DNA of 22,853 nt from CAZGTQ01 sp964528575. Its GTDB lineage: Bacteria; Planctomycetota; UBA1135; GCA-002686595. The position numbers and the translations under genes are program-made. Location: the NCBI GenBank assembly GCA_964528575.1, contig CAZGTQ010000170.1, positions 1-22,853 on the forward strand, read 5' to 3'. Of this stretch, positions 1-7,511 are shown piece after piece. The notes beneath the pieces were generated by a model, which was given only the letters and a program-made list of their open reading frames with translations, was not told the DNA's origin and did not search any database. The first letter of the stretch is position 1, and each line of letters starts with the position of its first letter.

Positions 1-1150
1 CGTCCATCTCGTTGTCGTCGGCGCCCGAGTTCGACAGGTTCGACTTGTTCGTGAACGTGCCGGCGCCGTTGTTGCGCATCGTCACGTCGTCGAAGCCGTT
101 CCAGTTCAGGCCCATGATGTCGAGGTCGCCGTCGCCGTCGAGGTCGCCCATCTCCTGCTCGTAGTTGTTCCCGCCGGACGCCCAGTTGCTCGGGAACTGC
201 GCGCTGCTCCGGTCGCGGAAGATCATCGTGCCCGTCTCCTCGAGACGGTTGACGAACAGGCGCGGGCTCTCTTGGCGGCCGCCGAAGAGGATGTCGATGT
301 CGAAGTCCCCGTCGATGTCGCCGAGGTCGATGTCGAGCGGCGTGTTGGCGATGTCGGACTGCGCACCCGTCGTATTCGTCGTGTTGTGCTGGTGCGTGCC
401 CTCGGCCCAGAGCGCGGGCTGGCCGTTCGAGATGTTGTTGCCGGAGAGTTGGAAGCCACTCGGGTTGAACTCGGAGAAGAAGCCGTTCCCGTCGTTCAGG
501 AAGATGCGGCTCGGCACGTTGCCGCCGAACGCTCCGCCGTAGGTCGAGTGGAACAGGTCGAGGTCGCCGTCGTTGTCGAGGTCGGCGAAGTCGCAATCGC
601 ACGACCAATCGATGAAGCCCCCCCCGGGAAGGACGGCGTTCGCCGGGACCGACGAGCCGGCGCCGCCGAGCCCGACCCAGCGCGACGACGTCTGGTCGGT
701 GAAGAAACCGAGCGTGCCGCCCTGCGCGCCGCCCTGGTTGACCCACCAGCGGTTGGTCTGGTTCGTGATCTGCGACGTGTTCGACGAGTACACGTCGAGG
801 TCGCCGTCGTCGTCGATGTCCGCGAACTCGATGTCGCGGCTCTGATCGGTGATGTTCGGGAATCGGGCGTTCGTGTCGTCGTCGAAGAAGCCGACTGTGC
901 CGCCCTGCAGGCCGCCGCGGTTGATCCAGATGCGGTTGCGATCGTTGCCCTGGTCGCCGCCGTCGGCGAAGGCCGCATCCCAGTCCCCGTCGAGGTCGAC
1001 GTCGCCGAAGTCGACGTTCTCCGAGAAGGAGTTGTTGTTCGGGCTGCCCTGTGGGATCTGGGAGGAAGCGTTCGTGAATTGCGCGCTCGCGGTTGCCGTG
1101 AGGCCCCCGAGCACGCATGCGGCCAGCATGGCGGTGTTTCGCGTTGTCAT
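1..1150 (-). CDS. Secreted VCBS/FG-GAP repeat protein (C-terminus beyond window)
   Basis: The frame stays open from an ATG at 1148-1150 down to base 1, so at least 383 residues are encoded and the C-terminus is missing. AGGA lies about 5 bases before the ATG. Residues 1-24 form a signal peptide (hydrophobic core, ASA-Q cleavage site), so the mature protein should be exported. It then shows repeated Asp-rich loops of the VCBS/FG-GAP type, including DVDLDGDWD, DIDDDGDLD, DLDNDGDLD, DIDGDFDID and DLDGDGDLD, each followed by a hydrophobic strand and a 'lfvN.gg..fFt' blade. In this family such loops bind calcium and the blades build a beta-propeller. The absolute function (adhesion, matrix or polysaccharide binding) cannot be told. 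It is the last visible gene of a minus-strand series, 160 bases after the next gene upstream. Confidence 0.9.
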   Translation of the reverse strand, partial: MTTRNTAMLAACVLGGLTATASAQFTNASSQIPQGSPNNNSFSENVDFGDVDLDGDWDAAFADGGDQGNDRNRIWINRGGLQGGTVGFFDDDTNARFPNITDQSRDIEFADIDDDGDLDVYSSNTSQITNQTNRWWVNQGGAQGGTLGFFTDQTSSRWVGLGGAGSSVPANAVLPGGGFIDWSCDCDFADLDNDGDLDLFHSTYGGAFGGNVPSRIFLNDGNGFFSEFNPSGFQLSGNNISNGQPALWAEGTHQHNTTNTTGAQSDIANTPLDIDLGDIDGDFDIDILFGGRQESPRLFVNRLEETGTMIFRDRSSAQFPSNWASGGNNYEQEMGDLDGDGDLDIMGLNWNGFDDVTMRNNGAGTFTNKSNLSNSGADDNEMD

Positions 1151-1310
1151 GAGTTCCTGTGGGGGCAGGGGCCCGAAGGGGACTGACTCGAACGGCCGGG
1201 AGGGCCCCGCTCGACCGACCGGGGCTCCTCCGAATGATAGGGGCAAAGGCCGATCGGGGCATCCCCGCGGCTCGGAAGGGCCCCTCGGACCGGGACGGCG
1301 CCCGAGCCCG

Positions 1311-2708
1311 TCAGGGCAACTGGACGACGGCCGCCGCGCTGTCGACCAGGCCCGAGACGTCGAACGCGGAGAGCCGCAACGCGTACTCTCCGGGCGGCAG
1401 CCCGTTCGGCACGAGGAGCGCGTAGCTCGGCACCGAGAGGCCCTGGAACGGGTTCAACGTCAGGGGCGCGGGCCCCAACCAGGGGAGCGCCAGATCGCCC
1501 GGTAGGACGACCTCCAGCATGAAGATGCCCCCGAGTTGTTGCCCCCTCTGGTTCGCGATCCCGAGCGTCGTGCCCCAGACCTGCCCGCCGGAGACCGTGG
1601 CGAGATCGTCCCCGACCGCGACGCTGAAGGGCGGGCGCACGAGCTCCATGCCCATGAAGGCGAGGTAGTTCGACACCCACGACTCGTCCGTGCCGACGGC
1701 GAGCGGGTCCGTCGACGGGATGCCGCCGTCGTCGTCGCCGTCCGCGGCGACGAGGTAGTCGTAGGCGGTGCGGTGGTCGAGCAGGAAGGCCGGATCCCCC
1801 GTCGCCTTCCACGCCTCGTAGTGCCCCAGCGCGTACCACCCGGTGTGCGCGAGACGCCACGACCCGCTCAAGTCGACGACGTCCAGGAGCGGCGCATACG
1901 TCTGCGCCCACGTTCGCCCGCCCGGGTTCTCGCGGAACGTCGAGCGCAGGACGCCCCACAGCGCGGCCCCGCCCGCCATCGCCCACGACTCGCTCGACAG
2001 GATCGACGGCGTCGTCTCGATCCGCTGGCGCATCGCTTCCCCGTACGCGACCGCGGACGCGCGCATCGCGCCGTCCCCCGTCTCGACGCCGAAGTCGTAG
2101 AGCGCGCCCGCCGCCCACGCCTGGACGTGCGTCAGGAGGTTGCTCGACCCGAGCGGATTGCTCATCACGTACTGCGCGCACTGGATGGCGTAGTTGCGAA
2201 ACGCCGTGTCGCCGGTCGCGGCGCGGTACATCGGCTCGGCGACCATCGCCCATCCGCAGTTGTAGACGCGGTAGTAGCCGCCGGAGCCGCTGCCGCCCTC
2301 CTCGGCGTAGGCGGGGTGCGTGCGCACGTACTCCCATGCCGCCGCGATGTTCGCGTCGAACTGCGTGTCGCCGGTGAGCAAGCGGTACCGGCTCCACACC
2401 CAGATGCTCTCGGTCGTGTTGTCGGTCTGGATGATGTCGAGGAGCGTCTCGCCCTCCTTCATCCCGCCGAAGTCGGAGCCCGGCTGGAGCTGCTGCAGCG
2501 AGACGAGGAACTGCGCCTCCTGGAGCATCTGCGCGAGCGGATCGGACGCGTACTGCGGGACGCCGAGCGGGCGCGTGCCCTGCGGACCGGCGGCATCGGC
2601 GGCCTCCTGCGCCCGGATCCGCTCGAGCGTCCAGTAGTCCTGCGCGCTCGAGGGGAAGACGGGGACACAGACCAGGGCCGCGGCGAGCAGGAAGGGACGC
2701 GGGTGCAT
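1311..2708 (-). CDS. Secreted protein, probable alpha/alpha-barrel hydrolase fold
   Basis: 465 residues. The ATG at 2706-2708 is chosen because it opens a clear signal peptide (residues 1-23, ending SSA-Q) and has GGAG 7 bases upstream; the frame stays open further upstream without such features. Residues about 50-350 are Trp/Tyr-rich and look like repeated helical hairpins: 'YRLLTGDTQFDANIAAAWEY', 'MYRAATGDTAFRNYA', 'YEAWKATGDPAFLLDH'. The recurring 'TGD..F' turn is typical of six-hairpin (alpha/alpha toroid) glycosidase or lyase-like proteins. Residues about 375-465 form a beta-rich tail ending in VVQLP. I do not recognise a specific family or catalytic residues, so an enzyme role is inference. 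It lies 67 bases behind the glycosyltransferase pair, which makes a role on an extracellular glycan plausible. It could equally be a non-catalytic structural protein. Confidence 0.85.
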   Translation of the reverse strand: MHPRPFLLAAALVCVPVFPSSAQDYWTLERIRAQEAADAAGPQGTRPLGVPQYASDPLAQMLQEAQFLVSLQQLQPGSDFGGMKEGETLLDIIQTDNTTESIWVWSRYRLLTGDTQFDANIAAAWEYVRTHPAYAEEGGSGSGGYYRVYNCGWAMVAEPMYRAATGDTAFRNYAIQCAQYVMSNPLGSSNLLTHVQAWAAGALYDFGVETGDGAMRASAVAYGEAMRQRIETTPSILSSESWAMAGGAALWGVLRSTFRENPGGRTWAQTYAPLLDVVDLSGSWRLAHTGWYALGHYEAWKATGDPAFLLDHRTAYDYLVAADGDDDGGIPSTDPLAVGTDESWVSNYLAFMGMELVRPPFSVAVGDDLATVSGGQVWGTTLGIANQRGQQLGGIFMLEVVLPGDLALPWLGPAPLTLNPFQGLSVPSYALLVPNGLPPGEYALRLSAFDVSGLVDSAAAVVQLP

Positions 2709-2775
2709 GGAGCGCTCCAGGAAACGATTCGGGGGGCCCGACCAGGCTACCACCCGCGGCCCGCGCCAGGGATGC

Positions 2776-4167
2776 TCAGCCGCTGCGTCGCGCGCGGGCG
2801 TCGAGCAGCGCGCGGTAGCGCCGCTCGGTGTCCGCCGTGTCCTCTGCAATCGTCTTGACGTGCGGGAACGAGCGGCAGAGCGACTCGTAGAGCCCCGGCT
2901 CGCGGGCGGCGCGCAGCACCTGGGCCCGCAGGTCCGCGGCGTCGCCCATGCGGAAGTGCAGCCCGTCGCGGCCGTCGGTGACGAGCTCCGCCATGCCGCC
3001 ACGGTCCGCGGTGAGCACGGGCACCCGCGCGAGGAACGCCTCGTGGATCGTCAGCGGCGAGTTCTCGAACCAGACCGACGGCACGACGAGCAGGTCGATG
3101 TCCGCGAGCACCTCGGCGATGCGCGCGTTGTCGAAGCGACCCGCGAAGCGCAGGTTCGCCGGCTGCTCCATGCCGAGCAGCCGCTCCTCGTAGTCCGGAA
3201 ACGTGCCGAGGTCGCCCCAGATCACGCACTGCACGTCGGGGTCGTCGATGCCCGCGAACGCATCGACGATCAGGTGCACGCCCTTGTACTCGGCGATCGT
3301 ACCGACGTAGCCGACGCGGAAGGGCTTGGGCGCCGGGCGAGGCGCGCGCTCGATCCCCTCGAACGGCGCGACGAAGAAACCGTTGTCCGAGTGGATGATG
3401 CGCTCGGCCGCGATCATCCCGTGCTCGACGAAGCGCTCGCGCAGGAACGCGGAGGGCGAGACGAACAGGTCGACCTTGGCGAGCCGCGCCGCGATCTCCG
3501 CGCGCCGGCGGACCACCGCGGGCAAGTACGGGTCGCCGGGCGGCTCGGCGACGGCGGTCGCGCTCCCGTCGCCGCCGAACAGGAGCGAGCCGAGCTGCGC
3601 GCCCAGGCGCCGCAGGAGTCCCGCGGGCCGCTCGCGCGCACCGCCCGCGCAGCGTGCCTCCTCCTGCGCGTCGGGCAGGGGCCAGATCGTCGCGCAGCGC
3701 GCGCACGCCGCCGCCTCGGGTCCCTCGCAGAGCTCGAGGCCCGGGCGGACGAGCTGGCCGCCGCGCAGGCACATCAGCATGTACTCGTGCAGCGTGTACA
3801 CGATCGGGATGCCGCGCGCGTCGAGCATGTCGACGTAGCCGATGCTGTGCAGGTGCAGGTGCTGCAGATGGCACACGTCGGGCCGCACCTCGTCGAGCAC
3901 CCGCGCGAACAGCTCCTCCATCCGCTCGTCGCGATACGTGTGGCGGAACGACGCGAACGCGTGGTTGTGGACCGCCTCGTGGTAGGAGAGCCCGCCGTAC
4001 TCGCCGCGGGTCAGCTCGTACTGCTCGCGCTCGGGGCGCAGCTCGGTGAAGAACAGGTGCGCGTCGTGGCCCCGCGCCGCGAGACCGCGCGCGAGGTGGT
4101 ACGTGTAGATCTCGGTTCCCGCCGCGTGGCGCGGCAGGAACTGGTGCACGACGAAGAGGATTCTCAC
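2776..4167 (-). CDS. Glycosyltransferase, GT4 type
   Basis: 463 residues, GT-B fold retaining glycosyltransferase. The N-terminal Rossmann half begins RILFVVHQFLP with AGTE at 16-19. The C-terminal half has GYVGTIAEYKG (286-296, donor contacts including K295) and the EX7E signature E368-E376 in FENSPLTIHEAF. A Cys cluster C133, C147, C155, C158 (C-x13-C-x7-C-x2-C) follows HEYM, as in many GT4 enzymes of surface polysaccharide clusters, and may bind a metal. The start is GTG at 4165-4167, overlapping the TGA of the upstream gene as GTGA; no ribosome binding site is seen, so translation probably depends on coupling. Donor and acceptor sugars cannot be read from sequence. Cytoplasmic, possibly membrane-peripheral. 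Confidence 0.93.
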   Translation of the reverse strand: MRILFVVHQFLPRHAAGTEIYTYHLARGLAARGHDAHLFFTELRPEREQYELTRGEYGGLSYHEAVHNHAFASFRHTYRDERMEELFARVLDEVRPDVCHLQHLHLHSIGYVDMLDARGIPIVYTLHEYMLMCLRGGQLVRPGLELCEGPEAAACARCATIWPLPDAQEEARCAGGARERPAGLLRRLGAQLGSLLFGGDGSATAVAEPPGDPYLPAVVRRRAEIAARLAKVDLFVSPSAFLRERFVEHGMIAAERIIHSDNGFFVAPFEGIERAPRPAPKPFRVGYVGTIAEYKGVHLIVDAFAGIDDPDVQCVIWGDLGTFPDYEERLLGMEQPANLRFAGRFDNARIAEVLADIDLLVVPSVWFENSPLTIHEAFLARVPVLTADRGGMAELVTDGRDGLHFRMGDAADLRAQVLRAAREPGLYESLCRSFPHVKTIAEDTADTERRYRALLDARARRSG

Positions 4168-6134
4168 GGATCGGTGCGGTGTCGGTTCTTGATGCGGTGC
4201 CAGAGCCGTGCGAGCGCGACCAGCGGGAAGGCGAGGCGATTCTCGGCGGCGAGGCGATCGCATTCGGTGCGGAGGTGCTCGAGCTCGCCCGCCAGGGCGG
4301 CCCGCTCGGCCTCCAACGCCACGCGCTGCTCCGCGAGCGCCTCGCGGTCGGCGACCAGCGCGTCGTGTCCGGCGACGTACGCGTCGCGCTCCGCGACGAG
4401 CGCTTCGGTCCCCACACGGTACCGCTCGATCTCGTCGCGCAAACCCTGGATCCCCTCGCCTTGACCGACGAGCTCGGCCGCGAAACGCTCGGCGCGCTCG
4501 CGCTGCGTCACGACGTCCCCCTCCGCGGCGCGGAAGTCCGCACGCGCGCGCTCGAGCTCGAGCTTGTGCTGCGCGAGGTCCTCCTCGAGCTCGCGCGCCC
4601 GCTCGCGGTGCGCCGCCAGGTCGCTCTCGACCTCGGCGTTGCGCCCCCGGAAAGCCGCGACGCTGCGCCCGAGGTCCTCCACGTCGCCGCGCAGGTTGCG
4701 CTTCTCGCTCTCCTCGCGCTCGCGCAGGCCCTCGAGCTCCCGCGCGCCGTCCTCGAGCGCTCGGGCCAGCGCCTCGTAGCGCAGGAGCAGATCCACGGCC
4801 ATGTCCGGCGGCGCCGCCGGGGCGCTCGCGCGCGCGCTCTCGTAGACCGCCGCGACCGCCGCGCGGTGCTCCTCGGCCGTCACCGGCTCGGGGATCGCCG
4901 AGCGCATGTCGCCGAGGTCGACCTCGCCCGCGAGCACGCGCGACAGTTGCGCCGCCAGCGCCGCGGCGTCGCCCGGCGGGAAGCGCAACCCCGCGCGTCC
5001 GCAGCGCTCCGCCGGCGCGCCGCTGTCCGACACGACGACGGGCAGCCCGCTCGCGAACGCCTCGTCGAGGACGAACGACCAGGACTCGTGCGCGAGCGAG
5101 GGGAACACGGCGAGGTCGGCCCGAAGCTGCGCGAGCTCCGTGCGCTCGAACCGCATCCGCCGCTCGACCGCCAGGCCCTCCGCCAGCGCGGCGAGCCGCC
5201 GCGCGTAGTCCGCGTCGTCGGCCTCGCCCCACAGCACGAGCTCGACCGCGCCCGCAGGCAACGCGCGCAGCGCCTCGAGCAGCACGTGCACGCCCTTCGC
5301 CGGATGCAGGTGGCCCCAGTGCGCGAGCCGCAGCGGCCGCTCCGCCCCGGGCCGCCACGGCGCGTGCTCGGAGATGCGGACCGCGCCGGCGCCCCACGCG
5401 GCGGGCACGACGCGGAAGTCGCCCTCCTCGAACGACGTGAAGCGGGCGAGCGCGGCCGCGTGCGCGCGCGAGGGCACGATGCGCGCGGCGGCGGCGCGCA
5501 GCTCGGCGTCGAGCTCGTGCGCGAACCAGTCGACCTGCAGGTCGACGAGCCCGTCGCTCGCCCAGCTCTCGCGCGGCACGCACGGCGTGCAGCTCGCGGG
5601 GCCCAGCGGACGCTCACAGAAGCTCTCGCCCGGCCGCACGCGGAACGCGCGCGGGCACGTCGAGAACAGGTCGTGCAGCGTGAGCACCGCGGGCACGCCC
5701 TCGGCATGCGCCAGGCGCACGAGGTCGCGCGTCAGCCGCAGCCAGTGGTGCACGTGGACGACGTCGACACGCTCGGAGCGCAACAGGCCGCGGAACGCGC
5801 CGGCGACCGCGGGCGACGAGCCGTGGTCCCAGCGCTCGTGGAACATGCCCTCGCGGTGCATCCGGTAGACCCGGAACGGGAAGCGGCGCGAGCTCTCGTC
5901 GAGGCCGAGCTCCGCCGCGGCGCCCGCAGGCGCGCCCGGATCGGGCCCCTGCGGTCCGTCCCCGTCGGTCGCCGCCGCCGTCGCCGGCGCCCGCTTCGCC
6001 ACCACGTTCGTCCCGGCGACGACGACGACCTCGTCGCCCGCCTCCGCCTGCGAGCGCGCCAGGCGCTCCACGTACAGCTCCGTGCCGCCGTAGAACTCGG
6101 GCGGGAAGCCGTGGACGGCGTGCAGGACCTTCAT
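4164..6134 (-). CDS. GT4-type glycosyltransferase with long C-terminal coiled coil
   Basis: 656 residues, about 200 longer than a usual GT4 enzyme. Residues 1-440 are the enzyme: MKVLHAVHGFPP with GGTE at 16-19, HVHHW at 127-131, a Cys cluster C160, C173, C182, C185, the donor-site stretch GHLHPAKG at 274-281, and the EX7E pair E350-E358 in HESWSFVLDEAF. Residues about 445-632 are almost purely charged and Leu/Ala heptads, a long coiled coil, followed by a short basic/hydrophobic tail (LAFPLVALARLWHRIKNRH) that could touch the membrane. ATG at 6132-6134 has AAGGTG 8 bases upstream. It is the first gene of the minus-strand operon and is coupled by a GTGA overlap to a second, different GT4 enzyme. 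The coiled coil may tether or multimerise the pair, or measure chain length as in O-antigen systems; this is inference. Confidence 0.93.
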   Translation of the reverse strand: MKVLHAVHGFPPEFYGGTELYVERLARSQAEAGDEVVVVAGTNVVAKRAPATAAATDGDGPQGPDPGAPAGAAAELGLDESSRRFPFRVYRMHREGMFHERWDHGSSPAVAGAFRGLLRSERVDVVHVHHWLRLTRDLVRLAHAEGVPAVLTLHDLFSTCPRAFRVRPGESFCERPLGPASCTPCVPRESWASDGLVDLQVDWFAHELDAELRAAAARIVPSRAHAAALARFTSFEEGDFRVVPAAWGAGAVRISEHAPWRPGAERPLRLAHWGHLHPAKGVHVLLEALRALPAGAVELVLWGEADDADYARRLAALAEGLAVERRMRFERTELAQLRADLAVFPSLAHESWSFVLDEAFASGLPVVVSDSGAPAERCGRAGLRFPPGDAAALAAQLSRVLAGEVDLGDMRSAIPEPVTAEEHRAAVAAVYESARASAPAAPPDMAVDLLLRYEALARALEDGARELEGLREREESEKRNLRGDVEDLGRSVAAFRGRNAEVESDLAAHRERARELEEDLAQHKLELERARADFRAAEGDVVTQRERAERFAAELVGQGEGIQGLRDEIERYRVGTEALVAERDAYVAGHDALVADREALAEQRVALEAERAALAGELEHLRTECDRLAAENRLAFPLVALARLWHRIKNRHRTDP

Positions 6135-6198
6135 GCGGGCGTCACCTTACCGCCGCCGGGGCCCCGGAGCCGCCGCGAGCCGCGGCGCCGGAAGAAGA

Positions 6199-6212
6199 TT
6201 GAACGAGTTCAA
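6199..6212. promoter_or_regulatory. Palindromic operator candidate, copy 1
   Basis: TTGAACGAGTTCAA: perfect 6-bp arms TTGAAC/GTTCAA around 2 bases. It lies 65 bases before the ATG of the glycosyltransferase operon and 87 bases before the GTG of the divergent membrane-protein gene. Same arms and spacing as the site at 6254-6267. The AT-rich arms stand out in GC-rich DNA. TetR-family regulators bind palindromes of this size, and one is encoded at 6798-7487; the pairing is inference. Confidence 0.65.
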
Positions 6213-6253
6213 GAAATGCGCTTGCGCGCGCGCCCGAACGAGCCGATGCTGTT

Positions 6254-6267
6254 TTGAACACGTTCAA
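6254..6267. promoter_or_regulatory. Palindromic operator candidate, copy 2
   Basis: TTGAACACGTTCAA: the same arms and 2-base spacer as copy 1, centre to centre 55 bp. It ends 31 bases before the GTG start of the three-TM protein, a position where binding would block transcription or an early elongating polymerase. A TTG start codon lies within it but has no role as a gene start, since a strong ribosome binding site sits downstream. Confidence 0.65.
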
Positions 6268-6298
6268 TCGCGGCCGAGCGCCGCCCAGGGAGGCTCCT

Positions 6299-6724
6299 GT
6301 GTCGATCCTCGTCGTCACCTACGTCATCTATCTGCTCGTCAGCATCCTGCTCACCGTGTGGGTCGCCCGCACCCTCCACCGCGGCGGCCGCATCTTCCTC
6401 GTGCACTCGTTCCGCGGCGACGACGCGCTCGCGGACTCGGTCAACCGCCTGCTCGTCGTCGGCTTCTACCTGATCAACCTCGGCTTCGTGAGCCTCGCGC
6501 TCGAGATCGAGGGAGCGGTCAAGTCGGTCGAGGAGTCCTTCGAGCACCTGTCGAGCAAGCTCGGCATCGTGCTGCTCGTCCTCGGCTGCATGCACTTCTT
6601 CAACCTGTACGTCTTCCAGTCCCTGCGCCGGCGCTCGCAGCACGCCTACGCGGCGCCGCTGCCGCCCCCGCCGCCGCCGAGCGGGACCGACCAGGCGATC
6701 CACGCGACCCGGGCTCCCGCCTAG
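6299..6724 (+). CDS. Small three-transmembrane protein of unknown function
   Basis: 141 residues. The GTG at 6299-6301 is chosen because GGAGG sits 5 bases upstream, the best ribosome binding site in this region; a longer frame beginning at TTG 6254 would start inside an operator palindrome. Hydrophobic segments lie at about 3-23, 49-70 and 88-108. The loop HRGGRIFLVHSFRGDDALADSVNR (about 27-50) is charged and looks conserved in style. The tail (110-141) is basic, then has a run of six prolines, and is probably cytoplasmic. I do not recognise a named family. It is first in a plus-strand unit with a TetR regulator and a nitrilase, so it may be a transporter helper, sensor or membrane stress protein under that regulator. 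Confidence 0.85.
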   Translation: MSILVVTYVIYLLVSILLTVWVARTLHRGGRIFLVHSFRGDDALADSVNRLLVVGFYLINLGFVSLALEIEGAVKSVEESFEHLSSKLGIVLLVLGCMHFFNLYVFQSLRRRSQHAYAAPLPPPPPPSGTDQAIHATRAPA

Positions 6725-6797
6725 GCCGGGCTGGATGGCATCGGCGGGCGGCACGCAGGAGCTGGGACGAGCGCCGGCCGTGCGTATCGTGTCCGCG

Positions 6798-7487
6798 ATG
6801 GCCGACGACGCCGAGCTCTCGCCGAAGGCCGCGCGGACGCGCGCACGCATCCTCGACGCCGCGCTCGAGCTGCTGTTCGAGCGCGGCTTCGAGAAGACGA
6901 CGATGCGCGCGATCGCCGAGCGCGCGGGCGTCTCGGTCGGCAACGCCTACTACTACTTCGACTCGAAGGAGTCGCTCGTCCAGGCGTTCTACCGGCGCAC
7001 GCACGAGGAGCACCTGCGGGCCGCCGAGCCCCTGCTCGCGCGCCGCGGCGCGCTCGCCGAGCGCCTGCTCACGGTGATGGAGTCGAAGCTCGACACGCTC
7101 GAGCCCTACCACGAGTTCGCCGGCGTGCTCTTCCGCACCGCGGCGGACCCGCAGAGCCCGCTCAACCCGTTCAGCGATGCGTCGCGCCCGCTGCGCGAGG
7201 AGGCGACCCTCGTCTTCGCGCGCGTCGTCGCCGGCTCGACGACGAAGATCCACGCCGACGTCGCGCCCGAGCTGCCCGACCTGCTCTGGACGTGGCACAT
7301 GGGCATCGTCCTGCACTGGGTGCACGACACGTCCCCCGGCCGGCGCCGGACGCGCCGGCTGCTCGCCCACAGCACCGAGCTGATCGCGAAGCTGGTCGCG
7401 CTCGCGAGCCAGCCGCTCCTGCGCCCCCTGCGCAAGTCGATGCTCGACATGCTCGCGGACTTGCGAGCGGACTTGCGAGCGGACTAG
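6798..7487 (+). CDS. TetR-family transcriptional regulator
   Basis: 229 residues from the ATG at 6798-6800. The N-terminal HTH domain is classical: 'RTRARILDAALELLFERGFEKTT' helix 1, then MRAIAERAGVSVGNAYYYF with the recognition helix, then DSKESLVQAFY. Residues about 65-205 are the all-helical ligand-binding and dimer domain; the ligand is unknown. The chosen start leaves about 12 residues before helix 1, usual for TetR proteins. An in-frame ATG at 6735 would add 21 residues; neither start has a clear ribosome binding site. The gene sits 73 bases after the three-TM gene and 24 before the nitrilase gene, so the three look co-transcribed. It probably binds the TTGAAC-N2-GTTCAA sites and represses its own operon. 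The last codons are a 12-bp tandem repeat giving L-R-A-D repeats. Confidence 0.92.
   Translation: MADDAELSPKAARTRARILDAALELLFERGFEKTTMRAIAERAGVSVGNAYYYFDSKESLVQAFYRRTHEEHLRAAEPLLARRGALAERLLTVMESKLDTLEPYHEFAGVLFRTAADPQSPLNPFSDASRPLREEATLVFARVVAGSTTKIHADVAPELPDLLWTWHMGIVLHWVHDTSPGRRRTRRLLAHSTELIAKLVALASQPLLRPLRKSMLDMLADLRADLRAD
7455..7487 (+). repeat. 12-bp tandem repeat ending in the tetR stop codon
   Basis: GCGGACTTGCGA occurs twice in tandem and then as GCGGACTAG. The third copy differs by one base, turning TTG into the TAG stop. The unit is a multiple of three, so copy number changes would only add or remove four residues (L-R-A-D). Confidence 0.8.
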
Positions 7488-7511
7488 CACCGGTCGGCTA
7501 CGCTCTCGGCC

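Noticed and set aside
1204..1225. GCCCCG/CGGGGC inverted repeat in the gap before the VCBS gene
   Set aside because: A six-base GC stem with a 10-base loop and no T-run is within chance here.
4179..6257. Long plus-strand frame over the coiled-coil glycosyltransferase
   Set aside because: Low-complexity Arg/Leu/Ala translation; the minus strand encodes a clear GT4 enzyme.
6735..6797. Longer N-terminus of the TetR regulator
   Set aside because: The extra 21 residues are outside the usual TetR layout; not excluded, as neither start has a clear ribosome binding site.
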